DNA of 64,000 nucleotides from positions 110,072 through 174,071 of the forward strand of contig CASIAB010000010.1 of NCBI GenBank assembly GCA_949372635.1. The letters are read 5' to 3'. The translations under genes were made by a program, and so were the position numbers. The notes below the pieces were generated by a model. The model saw only the letters and a list, made by a program, of their open reading frames with translations. It made no database searches and was not told the origin of the DNA. Shown here piece after piece: positions 9,935-17,871 of this stretch. Source of the stretch: an uncultured Pseudomonadales bacterium (GTDB taxonomy: Bacteria; Pseudomonadota; Gammaproteobacteria; Pseudomonadales; Pseudohongiellaceae). Positions within the stretch are counted from its first letter, which is position 1, and each line of letters begins with the position of its first letter.

Positions 9935-11290
9935 TTGGAACTATTTGATTACGATTTGTTTGTTATTGGAGCCGGCTCAGGCGGCGTTCGAGCGTGTCGT
10001 ATAGCGGCAAGTTTAGGGGCGAGGGTAGCTGTCGCTGAGGAGCGATATTTCGGTGGCACCTGCGTAAACGTAGGTTGTGTGCCAAAGAAGTTATTTAGCT
10101 ATGCAGCGCACTATTTCGACGATTTCGAAGACAGCAAAGGATTCGGCTGGGAGTTCGATAATCTACGTTTTGATTGGGCCGTTCTCAAGGCAAATAAAGA
10201 TCTTGAAATCAATAGATTAAATGGCATATATAAATCTATGCTTGACTCAAATCAGGTAGATATCTTCGAGGCTCGCGCCAGAATATCTGGCCCCAATGAG
10301 ATTCAGGTCGACGGCAAGACAATAAGCGCCAAGCACATATTGGTAGCTGTTGGTGGCTGGCCCTGGATTCCTGAATTTCCCGGCAGCGAGTTAACCGTAA
10401 GCTCCAATGATGTATTCGCAATGGATCAGCTGCCAGCAGAGATTGCAGTTATGGGGGGAGGCTATATAGCAGTGGAGTTCGCTAGCATCTTCAGTCGGCT
10501 TGGTTGCAAGACTAGCCTGATCTATCGCGGAGACCAGCTATTGCGGGGCTTTGATGATGGCGTACGGAAGTTCATCACAGCAGAGATTGGCACTCATGTT
10601 GATCTATATCTCGAAGAAGAAATAAAAGAAATAGTCCAACAGAACAATAAGTTGGAGGTATCTTTTAAATCTGGATCTAAGATTTCCTGCGAGATGGTGC
10701 TCGCCGCAACTGGCAGACTGCCACTTACTGAGGACCTGGGCTTAGAAACAGTTGCTGTGCAGTTAACAGACAATGGTGCTATCAAGGTTAATGAGCATTA
10801 TCAGACAGCCCAGCCCAGCATATTTGCCGTTGGCGACGTTATCGACCGAGTCGCACTAACACCAGTAGCTCTGGCTGAAGGCCAGATTGTTGCTAGAGCG
10901 CTATTTGCGAATGATGAAAAGGCTATGGACTACCAAAACATCGCCACAGCTGTATTTTGCCATCCAAACATCGGCACAGTTGGCTTGTCTGAGCACCAGG
11001 CTCAAGACGCAGGCATAGAGATTGACGTCTATGAGAGCGTGTTTAGGCCACTAAAACATACGTTAAGTGGTCGAAACGAAAAATCCATGATTAAAATGAT
11101 CGTAGATCGCCAATCAGGCCGCGTTGTTGGTTTGCATATTGTTGCTGCAGATGCTGGTGAGATCGTTCAGGGTTTATCTGTTGCCATAAATTGTGGCGCA
11201 ACCAAAGCTGACTTTGATCGCACCATTGGTATTCATCCAACACTCGCTGAGGAGTTAGTGACGATGCGGACCAGGCGTGCGGATGTGTAG
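9935..11290 (+). CDS. gor: Glutathione-disulfide reductase
   Basis: Gor reduces oxidised glutathione with NADPH in the cytoplasm. The 451-residue flavoprotein has the FAD motif GAGSGGVRACRIAA, the redox-active disulfide GGTCVNVGCVPKK, the NADPH-binding MGGGYIAVEFAS, TGRLPLT, AVGDV, and the C-terminal active-site segment GIHPTLAEELVT with the base histidine. The start is a TTG at 9935 with ACAGGA a few bases upstream; translation begins MELFDYDLFVIG. A GST-like gene lies convergently downstream, which fits glutathione metabolism, but they are not in one operon. Confidence 0.94.
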   Translation: MELFDYDLFVIGAGSGGVRACRIAASLGARVAVAEERYFGGTCVNVGCVPKKLFSYAAHYFDDFEDSKGFGWEFDNLRFDWAVLKANKDLEINRLNGIYKSMLDSNQVDIFEARARISGPNEIQVDGKTISAKHILVAVGGWPWIPEFPGSELTVSSNDVFAMDQLPAEIAVMGGGYIAVEFASIFSRLGCKTSLIYRGDQLLRGFDDGVRKFITAEIGTHVDLYLEEEIKEIVQQNNKLEVSFKSGSKISCEMVLAATGRLPLTEDLGLETVAVQLTDNGAIKVNEHYQTAQPSIFAVGDVIDRVALTPVALAEGQIVARALFANDEKAMDYQNIATAVFCHPNIGTVGLSEHQAQDAGIEIDVYESVFRPLKHTLSGRNEKSMIKMIVDRQSGRVVGLHIVAADAGEIVQGLSVAINCGATKADFDRTIGIHPTLAEELVTMRTRRADV

Positions 11291-11362
11291 TTGTTAAAGG
11301 TGCCTCAGGAAGCCAGATTCAGTGATCTGTGGCGATGTCCCCCTATACCGAAGCTATTTCTC

Positions 11363-11392
11363 TATTTCCGGTAATAAAGATTACCGGAAATA
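11363..11392. repeat. Perfect 13-bp inverted repeat between convergent genes
   Basis: TATTTCCGGTAAT and ATTACCGGAAATA are exact reverse complements separated by AAAG. The element sits 72 bases after gor and 80 bases before the end of the GST-like gene. There is no long T run after the stem on either strand, though the flanks are A/T-rich. It could act as a bidirectional terminator or mRNA-stabilising hairpin; a protein-binding site is less likely at the 3' ends of two genes. Confidence 0.6.
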
Positions 11393-11472
11393 ATAAGACA
11401 GAAGGCCGCGCCCGCTTCATAGGCAGTCGCATCCATTTAATAGTCGAACATACTGATGAAAACGAATGCGGG

Positions 11473-12525
11473 TTAAGCTATTAACTCGAAAATGCCTGTC
11501 TGTTGTAACTGTGCTCTAAGCAAGGTTATTTCTGACTCTGGCAAAGCCCTATACTGCTCCTTAATCCACCTAAGACATTTACTTTGATAGGGGAATGATC
11601 TCTGTTCCCAAGGCCGCCCATCCAGTTCAGTATTCAGCATCGGGTCTCCGGCGAGTACAGCAATATTATTAGCTTGCAAATAGGGTAGGTACAAGCGCCC
11701 TATTTCCTCCATTACTCCGATTAACGTCTCTGGAAGATTCGCGAGCTCCAACCAGTCATCTGGGAAACTCTCATAGCCGGAGAGATCTTCCATCGATTCG
11801 GTCCAAGCGTATACCCTTGGCGCGGTCTGGATGATGATCTGCGCTGGTGTGGGATCAAATAAGGCCATGGCCGTAAGTTGTCCATAAATAGCAAAGTCAC
11901 CAGATGATGGGCGGGAACCGAGAAGAAAAAGATTTAAATTCAAGTGTTTATCTAATAATCCTAAGAATCTAGTGAAGCTATTCTCGATTGTTGCCCGCGT
12001 GAGCTTGTTTGACCCCACATAGCATAGGCGTGATATCTGCAACGTGGAAATAGCTTTGGATTTCTCGGTTATCTCAGCTTCGCTTGCCGTGTTGTTATTC
12101 CATCTAGGCAACATCTGAGATGCTTTCTGAATATCTGGTGCGTAGGTCCAACGGTAATGGAACATGGCCTTTGTTAACCATTCATCAGCATAATCTTCAA
12201 CAAGGTAATTGATGAATGCGAGGCCTGGGCTAGTGGGTATTACCGAACGTCCCTGGAACTGCCCTTCAAAACGACGAATAAGCGGTGTGCTGTCGCAAAC
12301 TGCCTGCTCAACACCATTCTCATCCTTAAGATAAAATGTAGGAAGCAAAGGCACTTTCGGCTGAGGCCTGGCAGGGAAACGCCGCTCGTCACTTGCTGCA
12401 CAATGCCTACCGCCTGGTAATAATCGGTAGGGAATCCGGCGGTACCGGAGCAAAGACAGCATTTTTCGCGTATAAGGTGAGCCGGGCACACCCATTAATG
12501 CTAGAGGTTCTTGAGTAATAGTCAT
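11473..12525 (-). CDS. Glutathione S-transferase family protein
   Basis: The 350-residue protein has a thioredoxin-like N-terminal domain (GVPGSPYTRKMLSLL near residues 13-27, then PKVPLLPTFYL with the cis-proline glutathione-binding motif and DSTPLIRRFE), followed by a helical GST C-terminal domain containing LLGSRPSSGDFAIYGQL, the usual buried Asp motif. It is longer than classical GSTs because of an extra ~70 residues at the C-terminus. The substrate is unknown. It is transcribed toward glutathione reductase. The ATG at 12525 has no strong ribosome-binding site, so the start is likely but not certain. Confidence 0.82.
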   Translation of the reverse strand: MTITQEPLALMGVPGSPYTRKMLSLLRYRRIPYRLLPGGRHCAASDERRFPARPQPKVPLLPTFYLKDENGVEQAVCDSTPLIRRFEGQFQGRSVIPTSPGLAFINYLVEDYADEWLTKAMFHYRWTYAPDIQKASQMLPRWNNNTASEAEITEKSKAISTLQISRLCYVGSNKLTRATIENSFTRFLGLLDKHLNLNLFLLGSRPSSGDFAIYGQLTAMALFDPTPAQIIIQTAPRVYAWTESMEDLSGYESFPDDWLELANLPETLIGVMEEIGRLYLPYLQANNIAVLAGDPMLNTELDGRPWEQRSFPYQSKCLRWIKEQYRALPESEITLLRAQLQQTGIFELIA

Positions 12526-12798
12526 AAAATGTTTGCGTATCTATTTGATTTAATTAAAAATAAAGCCGCTTAATCCTCTAACGAAATTAAGCCTCGCTTT
12601 GCCTTCTTCGGATAACAAAGCTTCTTCTCACAGCCAAATCCTGTGAGGGAGTGCACATTTAAAGATAGTCAAGCAACTGCTGAAGAGCCTAGCGGCTCAA
12701 TACAAATAAATCTACCCTATCGCGACCGCCCTGAAAAGCGCATGTGAAATACGCAAGCGAGCCATTCCACGCTTGGCTCGACTACGTTATGAGGCATA

Positions 12799-13620
12799 AT
12801 GTGCATTAAGATTGATCACGAGGACTACTTCTTGGCAAACCTTAAAGGTCAGATTTGGCTGACTGAAGCTGCATCTAAACCTCTAATGCTCGATCAAATC
12901 GATCTGCTACAGGCAATCGCCGATACCGGCTCCATTACCGCTGCAGCGAAAATAGCTGGTGTGAGCTACAAAACGGCCTGGGATAGGCTGGAGCGCATCA
13001 ACAACCTATCCGAGCAGCCATTAATAGAGCGAAGTGCAGGCGGGAGTAAAGGTGGCGGCTCCATCCTCACGGATTATGGTAAGAAAATGCTAAATGGTTT
13101 TAAGCAGTTACAAGAACAACATAATGAGTTCTTAGAGAACCTTAACCAACAGCTAAGCTCCCTGGACGATGTGTCAAAATTCATGAAAAGCGCCCTATTG
13201 CAAACCAGTGCCCGCAACCAATTCCTGGGTACTATAGCTCAGATAGAAACCGGCGCCGTCAACTCTGAGATACAGGTTCAGATATCCAACAAGCAGCGAA
13301 TCGTGGCCATGGTCACCGAACAAAGCCGTCGAGAGATGAAGCTTGTCCAGGGGCTAAAGGTAATCGCAATGATAAAGGCATCATCTGTGACCCTAGCGGT
13401 AGGTGACGACCTTAAGGTCAGCGCTCGTAATGTCCTGGCTGGAGTCTTGGTAAATCTAGATCGTGGTGCTGTGAACTCCGATGTGACTATCGAGCTTGCG
13501 GGTGAGAAAACCTTGAGTGCAATGATTACAAACAAAAGCGCCGACCAATTGGCCCTCGCTGAAGGAATGGTGCTTTCTGCATTGTTTAAGGCCTCTAGCG
13601 TCATCCTGATGGTGGCCTAA
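12799..13620 (+). CDS. modE: ModE-type molybdate-responsive regulator
   Basis: ModE represses molybdate transport genes when molybdate is bound. The 273-residue protein has an N-terminal winged helix (LDQIDLLQAIADTGSITAAA to about residue 95, with SYKTAWDRLE as recognition helix and GGGSILTDYG wing) and two MOP/TOBE molybdate-binding domains in the second half, each with the ARNxxxGxI-like pattern (SARNQFLGTIAQIETG and SARNVLAGVLVNLDRG). That is the full ModE architecture. It is convergent with modC, 77 bases apart, and a ModE-type operator is found at the far end of the transporter cluster. The ATG follows TATGAGGCATA, a good ribosome-binding site. Confidence 0.93.
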   Translation: MCIKIDHEDYFLANLKGQIWLTEAASKPLMLDQIDLLQAIADTGSITAAAKIAGVSYKTAWDRLERINNLSEQPLIERSAGGSKGGGSILTDYGKKMLNGFKQLQEQHNEFLENLNQQLSSLDDVSKFMKSALLQTSARNQFLGTIAQIETGAVNSEIQVQISNKQRIVAMVTEQSRREMKLVQGLKVIAMIKASSVTLAVGDDLKVSARNVLAGVLVNLDRGAVNSDVTIELAGEKTLSAMITNKSADQLALAEGMVLSALFKASSVILMVA

Positions 13621-13697
13621 CTTGCCCGCCTTGCAGTAACTACTCGTATCTGTGGCTAAGTCTTGTATAAATATTTTTAAGTCTATGTTTTATATGG

Positions 13698-14780
13698 TTA
13701 TATAAGTGCAGCTGACTTAATCTGAGCAAAGACTGGCTGCCCCTGCTTTAATCCCAATTGCTGCACCGAATATTCAGAGATTTTAGAAAGAAGTTGCTTG
13801 CCCGCCATATCCAGCTTAACCACCCGGCTACCGTTGTAAGGCTTTTCAGCCAGCTGAGCAATAACAGCTGGGAGGATATTCAGGATGCTGCTACGTTGAG
13901 GCTCCTCGAGGCAAAGACTGACATCTCGAGCGCGTATCCGCAGCCGAACCCTGCTACCAGGCTGGTAACGTACACCTAGCATTGAGGTTGCGTCGGGCAG
14001 CTGCAATACGATACCCAAACCGCAATCGACAGAGATCAGCCCTTGTAACTGCTTAGTGGCTATCTGCCCCTGGATCACGCTAAAAGCCGTATCACTGCGG
14101 CTTAGATCGCCATCGACCGCGCCTAACACATCCTGAATAGAGCCGTGATCAGTCACCACACCATTCGCCAGAAGCACCAAATTGTCGGCTAATCGAGCTA
14201 CTTCTTCGCTAGAATGGGTTACATAAAATACTGGAATATCAATTTTTTGAAGAAACTTCTCTAGAAGTAACATCAACTTTTCTCTGCCGTTTAGATCTAG
14301 CGCCGATAAAGGCTCATCCATCAGCAATAACTTCGGTTCGGCTAGTAGAGCCCGACCCAGAGCGACGCGCTGTTTTTCGCCGCCAGACAAGCCAGTTGGG
14401 TAGCGCAGGAGCAGTTTCTCTATTTCAAGAGAGGCTATTAATTCATTTTTTTCAATAGGTTTCGTTACTTTACTCAGGCGTTTCCTTCCATATAGGAGGT
14501 TTTCCTCAACTGTAAGGTGTGGAAACAAACTAGGGTTCTGAAATACCACGCCTACACGCCTTTCCTCGACCGGTGTGCGTGCATTTGCACCCAGCCATAG
14601 CTCAGTATTCACAGACAGCGAGCCAGTGGCCTCGGGTTCCAAGCCTGCTATTGCTCGAAGTAATGTGGTCTTGCCGCATCCGGAGGGACCAAATACCGCT
14701 GTCACACCGCGACCAGGCACGCTGAAATTCGCCTCTAATTTGAAGCCAGATTTGCTGAGCTGTAGATTTGCTTTTATCAT
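13698..14780 (-). CDS. modC: ModC, molybdate ABC transporter ATPase
   Basis: ModC energises molybdate uptake from the inner face of the membrane. The 360-residue protein has Walker A GPSGCGKTT, the signature LSGGEKQRVALGRA, Walker B LLLMDEPLSALD, the switch histidine in YVTHSSEE, and a C-terminal TOBE domain (around VRLRIRARDVSLC), as in E. coli ModC. Its start overlaps the modB stop by four bases. It is the last gene of modABC. Confidence 0.95.
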   Translation of the reverse strand: MIKANLQLSKSGFKLEANFSVPGRGVTAVFGPSGCGKTTLLRAIAGLEPEATGSLSVNTELWLGANARTPVEERRVGVVFQNPSLFPHLTVEENLLYGRKRLSKVTKPIEKNELIASLEIEKLLLRYPTGLSGGEKQRVALGRALLAEPKLLLMDEPLSALDLNGREKLMLLLEKFLQKIDIPVFYVTHSSEEVARLADNLVLLANGVVTDHGSIQDVLGAVDGDLSRSDTAFSVIQGQIATKQLQGLISVDCGLGIVLQLPDATSMLGVRYQPGSRVRLRIRARDVSLCLEEPQRSSILNILPAVIAQLAEKPYNGSRVVKLDMAGKQLLSKISEYSVQQLGLKQGQPVFAQIKSAALI

Positions 14781-15460
14781 GTTGTCTTCATCAAGTGAAA
14801 CCTACGATTAGCGCTGTAAATCATTAAAAGAACTAGAAAAGAACATAAAAGTAATCCTGCCGCTAGCCAGTGAGCTTGGCTATATTCAAGCGCTTCGACG
14901 TGGTCATAAATAGCTATAGAGAGCACCTGTGTCTCTCCGGGAATATTACCGCCAATCATGAGCACCACGCCGAACTCACCTAATGTGTGCGCAAAACCCA
15001 GAACAGCTGCAGTTAGATAACCCATCTTAGACAAAGGCAAAACAACACTAATGAACCTGTCCAGAGGCCTAGCCCCCAGCGTTGCTGCTGCCTCTAGCTG
15101 CATCCTTCCCAAGCCTGCGAAGCTGTTCTGTAGCGGCTGGACTACGAAGGGCAATGAATAGATGGCTGAGCCTATGACTAAACCCCAAAATGAAAACGCC
15201 ATCGACGGCAAACCCAAGGCGGATGTTGTTGCTCCTATTGGGCCGTCGGGTGAGAATGACAGCAGGAGGTAGAATCCCAGAACTGTGGGTGGCAACACCA
15301 GAGGCAACGCTATTACGGCCTCTATGGCGCTTCGCGCTCTAGAGCGCGTCGTAGCAAGCCACCAGGCCAATGGTGTGCCTAACAAGATCAGAATGAGGGT
15401 CGTCGTGCCGGCTAGCTTGAGAGTGATGAGAAGAGCAGCGATGTCGGGTTGCGATATCAC
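14777..15460 (-). CDS. modB: ModB, molybdate ABC transporter permease
   Basis: ModB forms the membrane channel of the molybdate importer. The 227-residue protein has about five to six hydrophobic segments and the cytoplasmic coupling motif EAAATLGARPLDRFISVVLP that contacts ModC. WWLATTRSRARSAIEA near residue 33 is typical of this permease. It overlaps modA by one base and modC by four bases, which indicates a tightly coupled operon. Confidence 0.95.
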   Translation of the reverse strand: MISQPDIAALLITLKLAGTTTLILILLGTPLAWWLATTRSRARSAIEAVIALPLVLPPTVLGFYLLLSFSPDGPIGATTSALGLPSMAFSFWGLVIGSAIYSLPFVVQPLQNSFAGLGRMQLEAAATLGARPLDRFISVVLPLSKMGYLTAAVLGFAHTLGEFGVVLMIGGNIPGETQVLSIAIYDHVEALEYSQAHWLAAGLLLCSFLVLLMIYSANRRFHLMKTT

Positions 15461-16311
15461 TAGGGCGCGCCCTCCGGCAATAAGTAGCCAGTGCTTAGCA
15501 GGATGTCGCTCACCGTATCGCTTTTCATGAAGGCGGCAAATTCACCAGCTGCCGTTGAATCGCTCAGAATCACCATATCTTGCTTAATGGGCTGATACAG
15601 TTCGCTGGGTACTAGCCATACAGAGCCCTTACCGAGCAGATTAGGAGACATGGCCTGCGAGTAGGCAACCAAGCCGAGATCTGCATTACCACTAAACACA
15701 AACTGGAAGGCTTGGGCAATGTTCTCCCCCATCACGAGCCCCTCGCTAACTAAGGATTTCAGGCCTAGATTGCTAAATACCTCTGTCGCAGCCTGCCCAT
15801 ACGGCGCCAAACGTGGGTTCGCAATTGCTATTACGTCGTAGTTATCTGTATTTAAGAGATATTCTCTATCAAGTAGAAGGTCACTTTCCCTGCTCCACAA
15901 CGCCAACTGACCCTGAGCGTAAGTAATTAGATGAGATTCTCCAGCGAGTCCCTCTTCGACGAGCCGCCTGGGCCTGTGCTGGTCGGCCGAAAGAAAGATA
16001 TCAAACGGCGCCCCATTGCTAATTTGTGCATAGTGTTTACCGCTAGAACCGCGAATGAGCTGAAGCTCGTGTTCGGAATTGTCTTCAAACGCCTGCTCTA
16101 TGCGCTGCATGGCTGCAACGAAATTAGATGCTACCGCAACATTTAAGGTCTCGGCGAAAGCCCCAGCACAGTAGCTCAAGCAAATCGCCAAGGTACAGCT
16201 GCTTCTGCATTGTTTAACTATTCTATGGAAAATATCAGCACCGTTATGTAGGTTCGTATATAACGGTATTGTACAAGCGTAGCGCATTATTGCCAATGCA
16301 CCCTTGCTCAA
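15460..16311 (-). CDS. modA: ModA, periplasmic molybdate-binding protein (start uncertain)
   Basis: ModA captures molybdate in the periplasm. NVAVASNFVAAM, IRGSSGKHYAQI, PFDIFLSAD and GNADLGLVAYSQ are typical of the family. The open frame runs to 16311, but a ModE-type operator lies at 16240-16267 inside that extension, so true translation should start downstream of it. In this frame no good ATG exists there. An ATG at 16210 in another frame followed by a single-base shift near 16188 would give the convincing signal peptide MQKQLYLAICLSYCAGAFA, ending just before ETLNVAVA. I therefore suspect a sequence indel and list the open frame while noting that residues before about position 36 are probably not translated. 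Confidence 0.88.
   Translation of the reverse strand: MSKGALAIMRYACTIPLYTNLHNGADIFHRIVKQCRSSCTLAICLSYCAGAFAETLNVAVASNFVAAMQRIEQAFEDNSEHELQLIRGSSGKHYAQISNGAPFDIFLSADQHRPRRLVEEGLAGESHLITYAQGQLALWSRESDLLLDREYLLNTDNYDVIAIANPRLAPYGQAATEVFSNLGLKSLVSEGLVMGENIAQAFQFVFSGNADLGLVAYSQAMSPNLLGKGSVWLVPSELYQPIKQDMVILSDSTAAGEFAAFMKSDTVSDILLSTGYLLPEGAP
16240..16267. promoter_or_regulatory. ModE-type operator upstream of modABC
   Basis: ACCGTTATGTA and TATATAACGGT form an 11-bp inverted repeat with one mismatch around a 6-base spacer. This matches the known ModE box layout (CGnTATATA, six bases, TATATAnCG). It lies just upstream of the likely modA start, with modE itself nearby, so molybdate-dependent repression of modABC is the natural reading. 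Confidence 0.8.
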
Positions 16312-16460
16312 GCATCAAGTAACTCGGCAATGCACCGACTTAAGGGATAGGACTCAACATTTCGTCAGCGCGGCTGCTTATTGACTCTTACATTGCAGAT
16401 ACTAATACTACAATCATTAGTTAAACTTCATTTTAAACATATCATTAAAGCAACTATCTA

Positions 16461-17663
16461 ATGCCAGATATAACCCCTCCCCTAGCCTTCTTCGATACAC
16501 TCGAAGAAATGCCGAATCCTTTTAAGCAACCGCTAAAATCACTGGCGCACCTTGCTATTGATGCACCTGGGGAGGTGATTGATGATTACCAGTGTGCCGC
16601 CGAGTTTATCTATAGTTATCGAGGCAGCCCCGACACCTTTAGTACCTATAGGCGCGAGATAGAGCACTTCTTGCACTGGTGTCTGGTTGTAGCAAAAAAA
16701 TCGCTAAAACAAGTAGTTAGGGAGGACATCGAGACTTATGTGGAGTTTTCGAAGCAACCACCTCCCAGCTGGATTGGACAAAAGAATGTGCCTCGGTTCT
16801 TGCTACGCCAAGGTGAGCGAGTTCCAAACCATGATTGGCGCCCCTATGTTCATGCAAGTGGCGAGTTTGCGATTTCGCAATCTGCACTCCAATCACTATT
16901 CAGTGTGTTAAGTAGCTTTTTCAACTTCCTCATTCAAGAGAGCTATCTCTCAGCGAACCCGGTTGCCCAAATTCGCCAGAAGAGTAAATTTCTGCGCAAG
17001 CAGCAAAGTCAGGGCAAGATCCGGCGATTGTCGCCCCTGCAGTGGGATTTCGTCATCGAAACAGCCGAGTCGATGGCAGCAGAGCAACCGCAAATTCACG
17101 AGCGAACATTGTTCGTAATGAACGCCCTCTTCGCCATGTATCTCAGAATCTCAGAACTAGTAGATACCAGCCGTTGGCAACCGCAAATGGGCCATTTTCA
17201 GGCCGATCAAGAGGGAAATTGGTGGCTCCTCACAGTAGGAAAAGGCAACAAAGAACGAGAGATATCGGTTAGTGATGCGATGCTCGCGGCACTCAAGCGC
17301 TACAGGCTCTCAAGAGGGCTATCTGGCCTACCAATGCCTGGCGAGTCTTCTCCTCTGGTCCACAAGACACGCGGTAAAGGTGGAATCGCCAGTACGCGTC
17401 AAATCCGCGGCATCGTGCAGAAGTGCTTCGACGCGGCAGCGGAGAAAATGCGGACCAATGGCTTTAGTGAGGACGCAGAACGCTTAAGTGCAGCTACGGT
17501 TCATTGGCTACGCCACACTGGGATATCTGAAGATGTGAAACACAGACCGAGAGAGCATGTTAGAGACGACGCCGGTCATGGCTCCAGTGCTATCACGGAT
17601 CGCTACATCGATGTAGAACGGGCCGAGCGACACGCTTCAGCACGGCAGAAACTCATAAAATAG
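16461..17663 (+). CDS. Tyrosine recombinase / site-specific integrase family protein
   Basis: The 400-residue protein has a SAM-like N-terminal DNA-binding domain (SYRGSPDTFSTYRREIEHFL) and a phage-integrase catalytic domain. The catalytic set is visible: Arg in YLRISELVDT, Lys in VGKGNKERE, the HxxR box HWLRHT, the second His in AGHGSSAITDRYI with the nucleophile Tyr. It is not XerC or XerD, being longer and with a WIGQKNVPRFLL insert. It stands alone, with no excisionase or phage gene beside it. It lies about 3.7 kb from the paralog island that ends at tRNA-Ser, so it might be that island's integrase, but prc lies between them and no attachment repeat was found. A chromosomal stand-alone recombinase is equally possible. 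Confidence 0.85.
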   Translation: MPDITPPLAFFDTLEEMPNPFKQPLKSLAHLAIDAPGEVIDDYQCAAEFIYSYRGSPDTFSTYRREIEHFLHWCLVVAKKSLKQVVREDIETYVEFSKQPPPSWIGQKNVPRFLLRQGERVPNHDWRPYVHASGEFAISQSALQSLFSVLSSFFNFLIQESYLSANPVAQIRQKSKFLRKQQSQGKIRRLSPLQWDFVIETAESMAAEQPQIHERTLFVMNALFAMYLRISELVDTSRWQPQMGHFQADQEGNWWLLTVGKGNKEREISVSDAMLAALKRYRLSRGLSGLPMPGESSPLVHKTRGKGGIASTRQIRGIVQKCFDAAAEKMRTNGFSEDAERLSAATVHWLRHTGISEDVKHRPREHVRDDAGHGSSAITDRYIDVERAERHASARQKLIK

Positions 17664-17871
17664 CGGTGAATAGAGCAAAGAATTACTATGCACCAAATCT
17701 GGACGTTTTCTAGACCCAGATTAAGCATCAAAAGCCTTCTCAGACGCGCCAATTTCGCTTAATCTCTAGTCTCACAAATGGGCTCCAAGCTCCTTCGCCT
17801 ATTACGTAACCGTATCTCGCGACCATCTTTACATTATGAAATTTTAGATTGTGAAACCTAAGTGGAGACAT

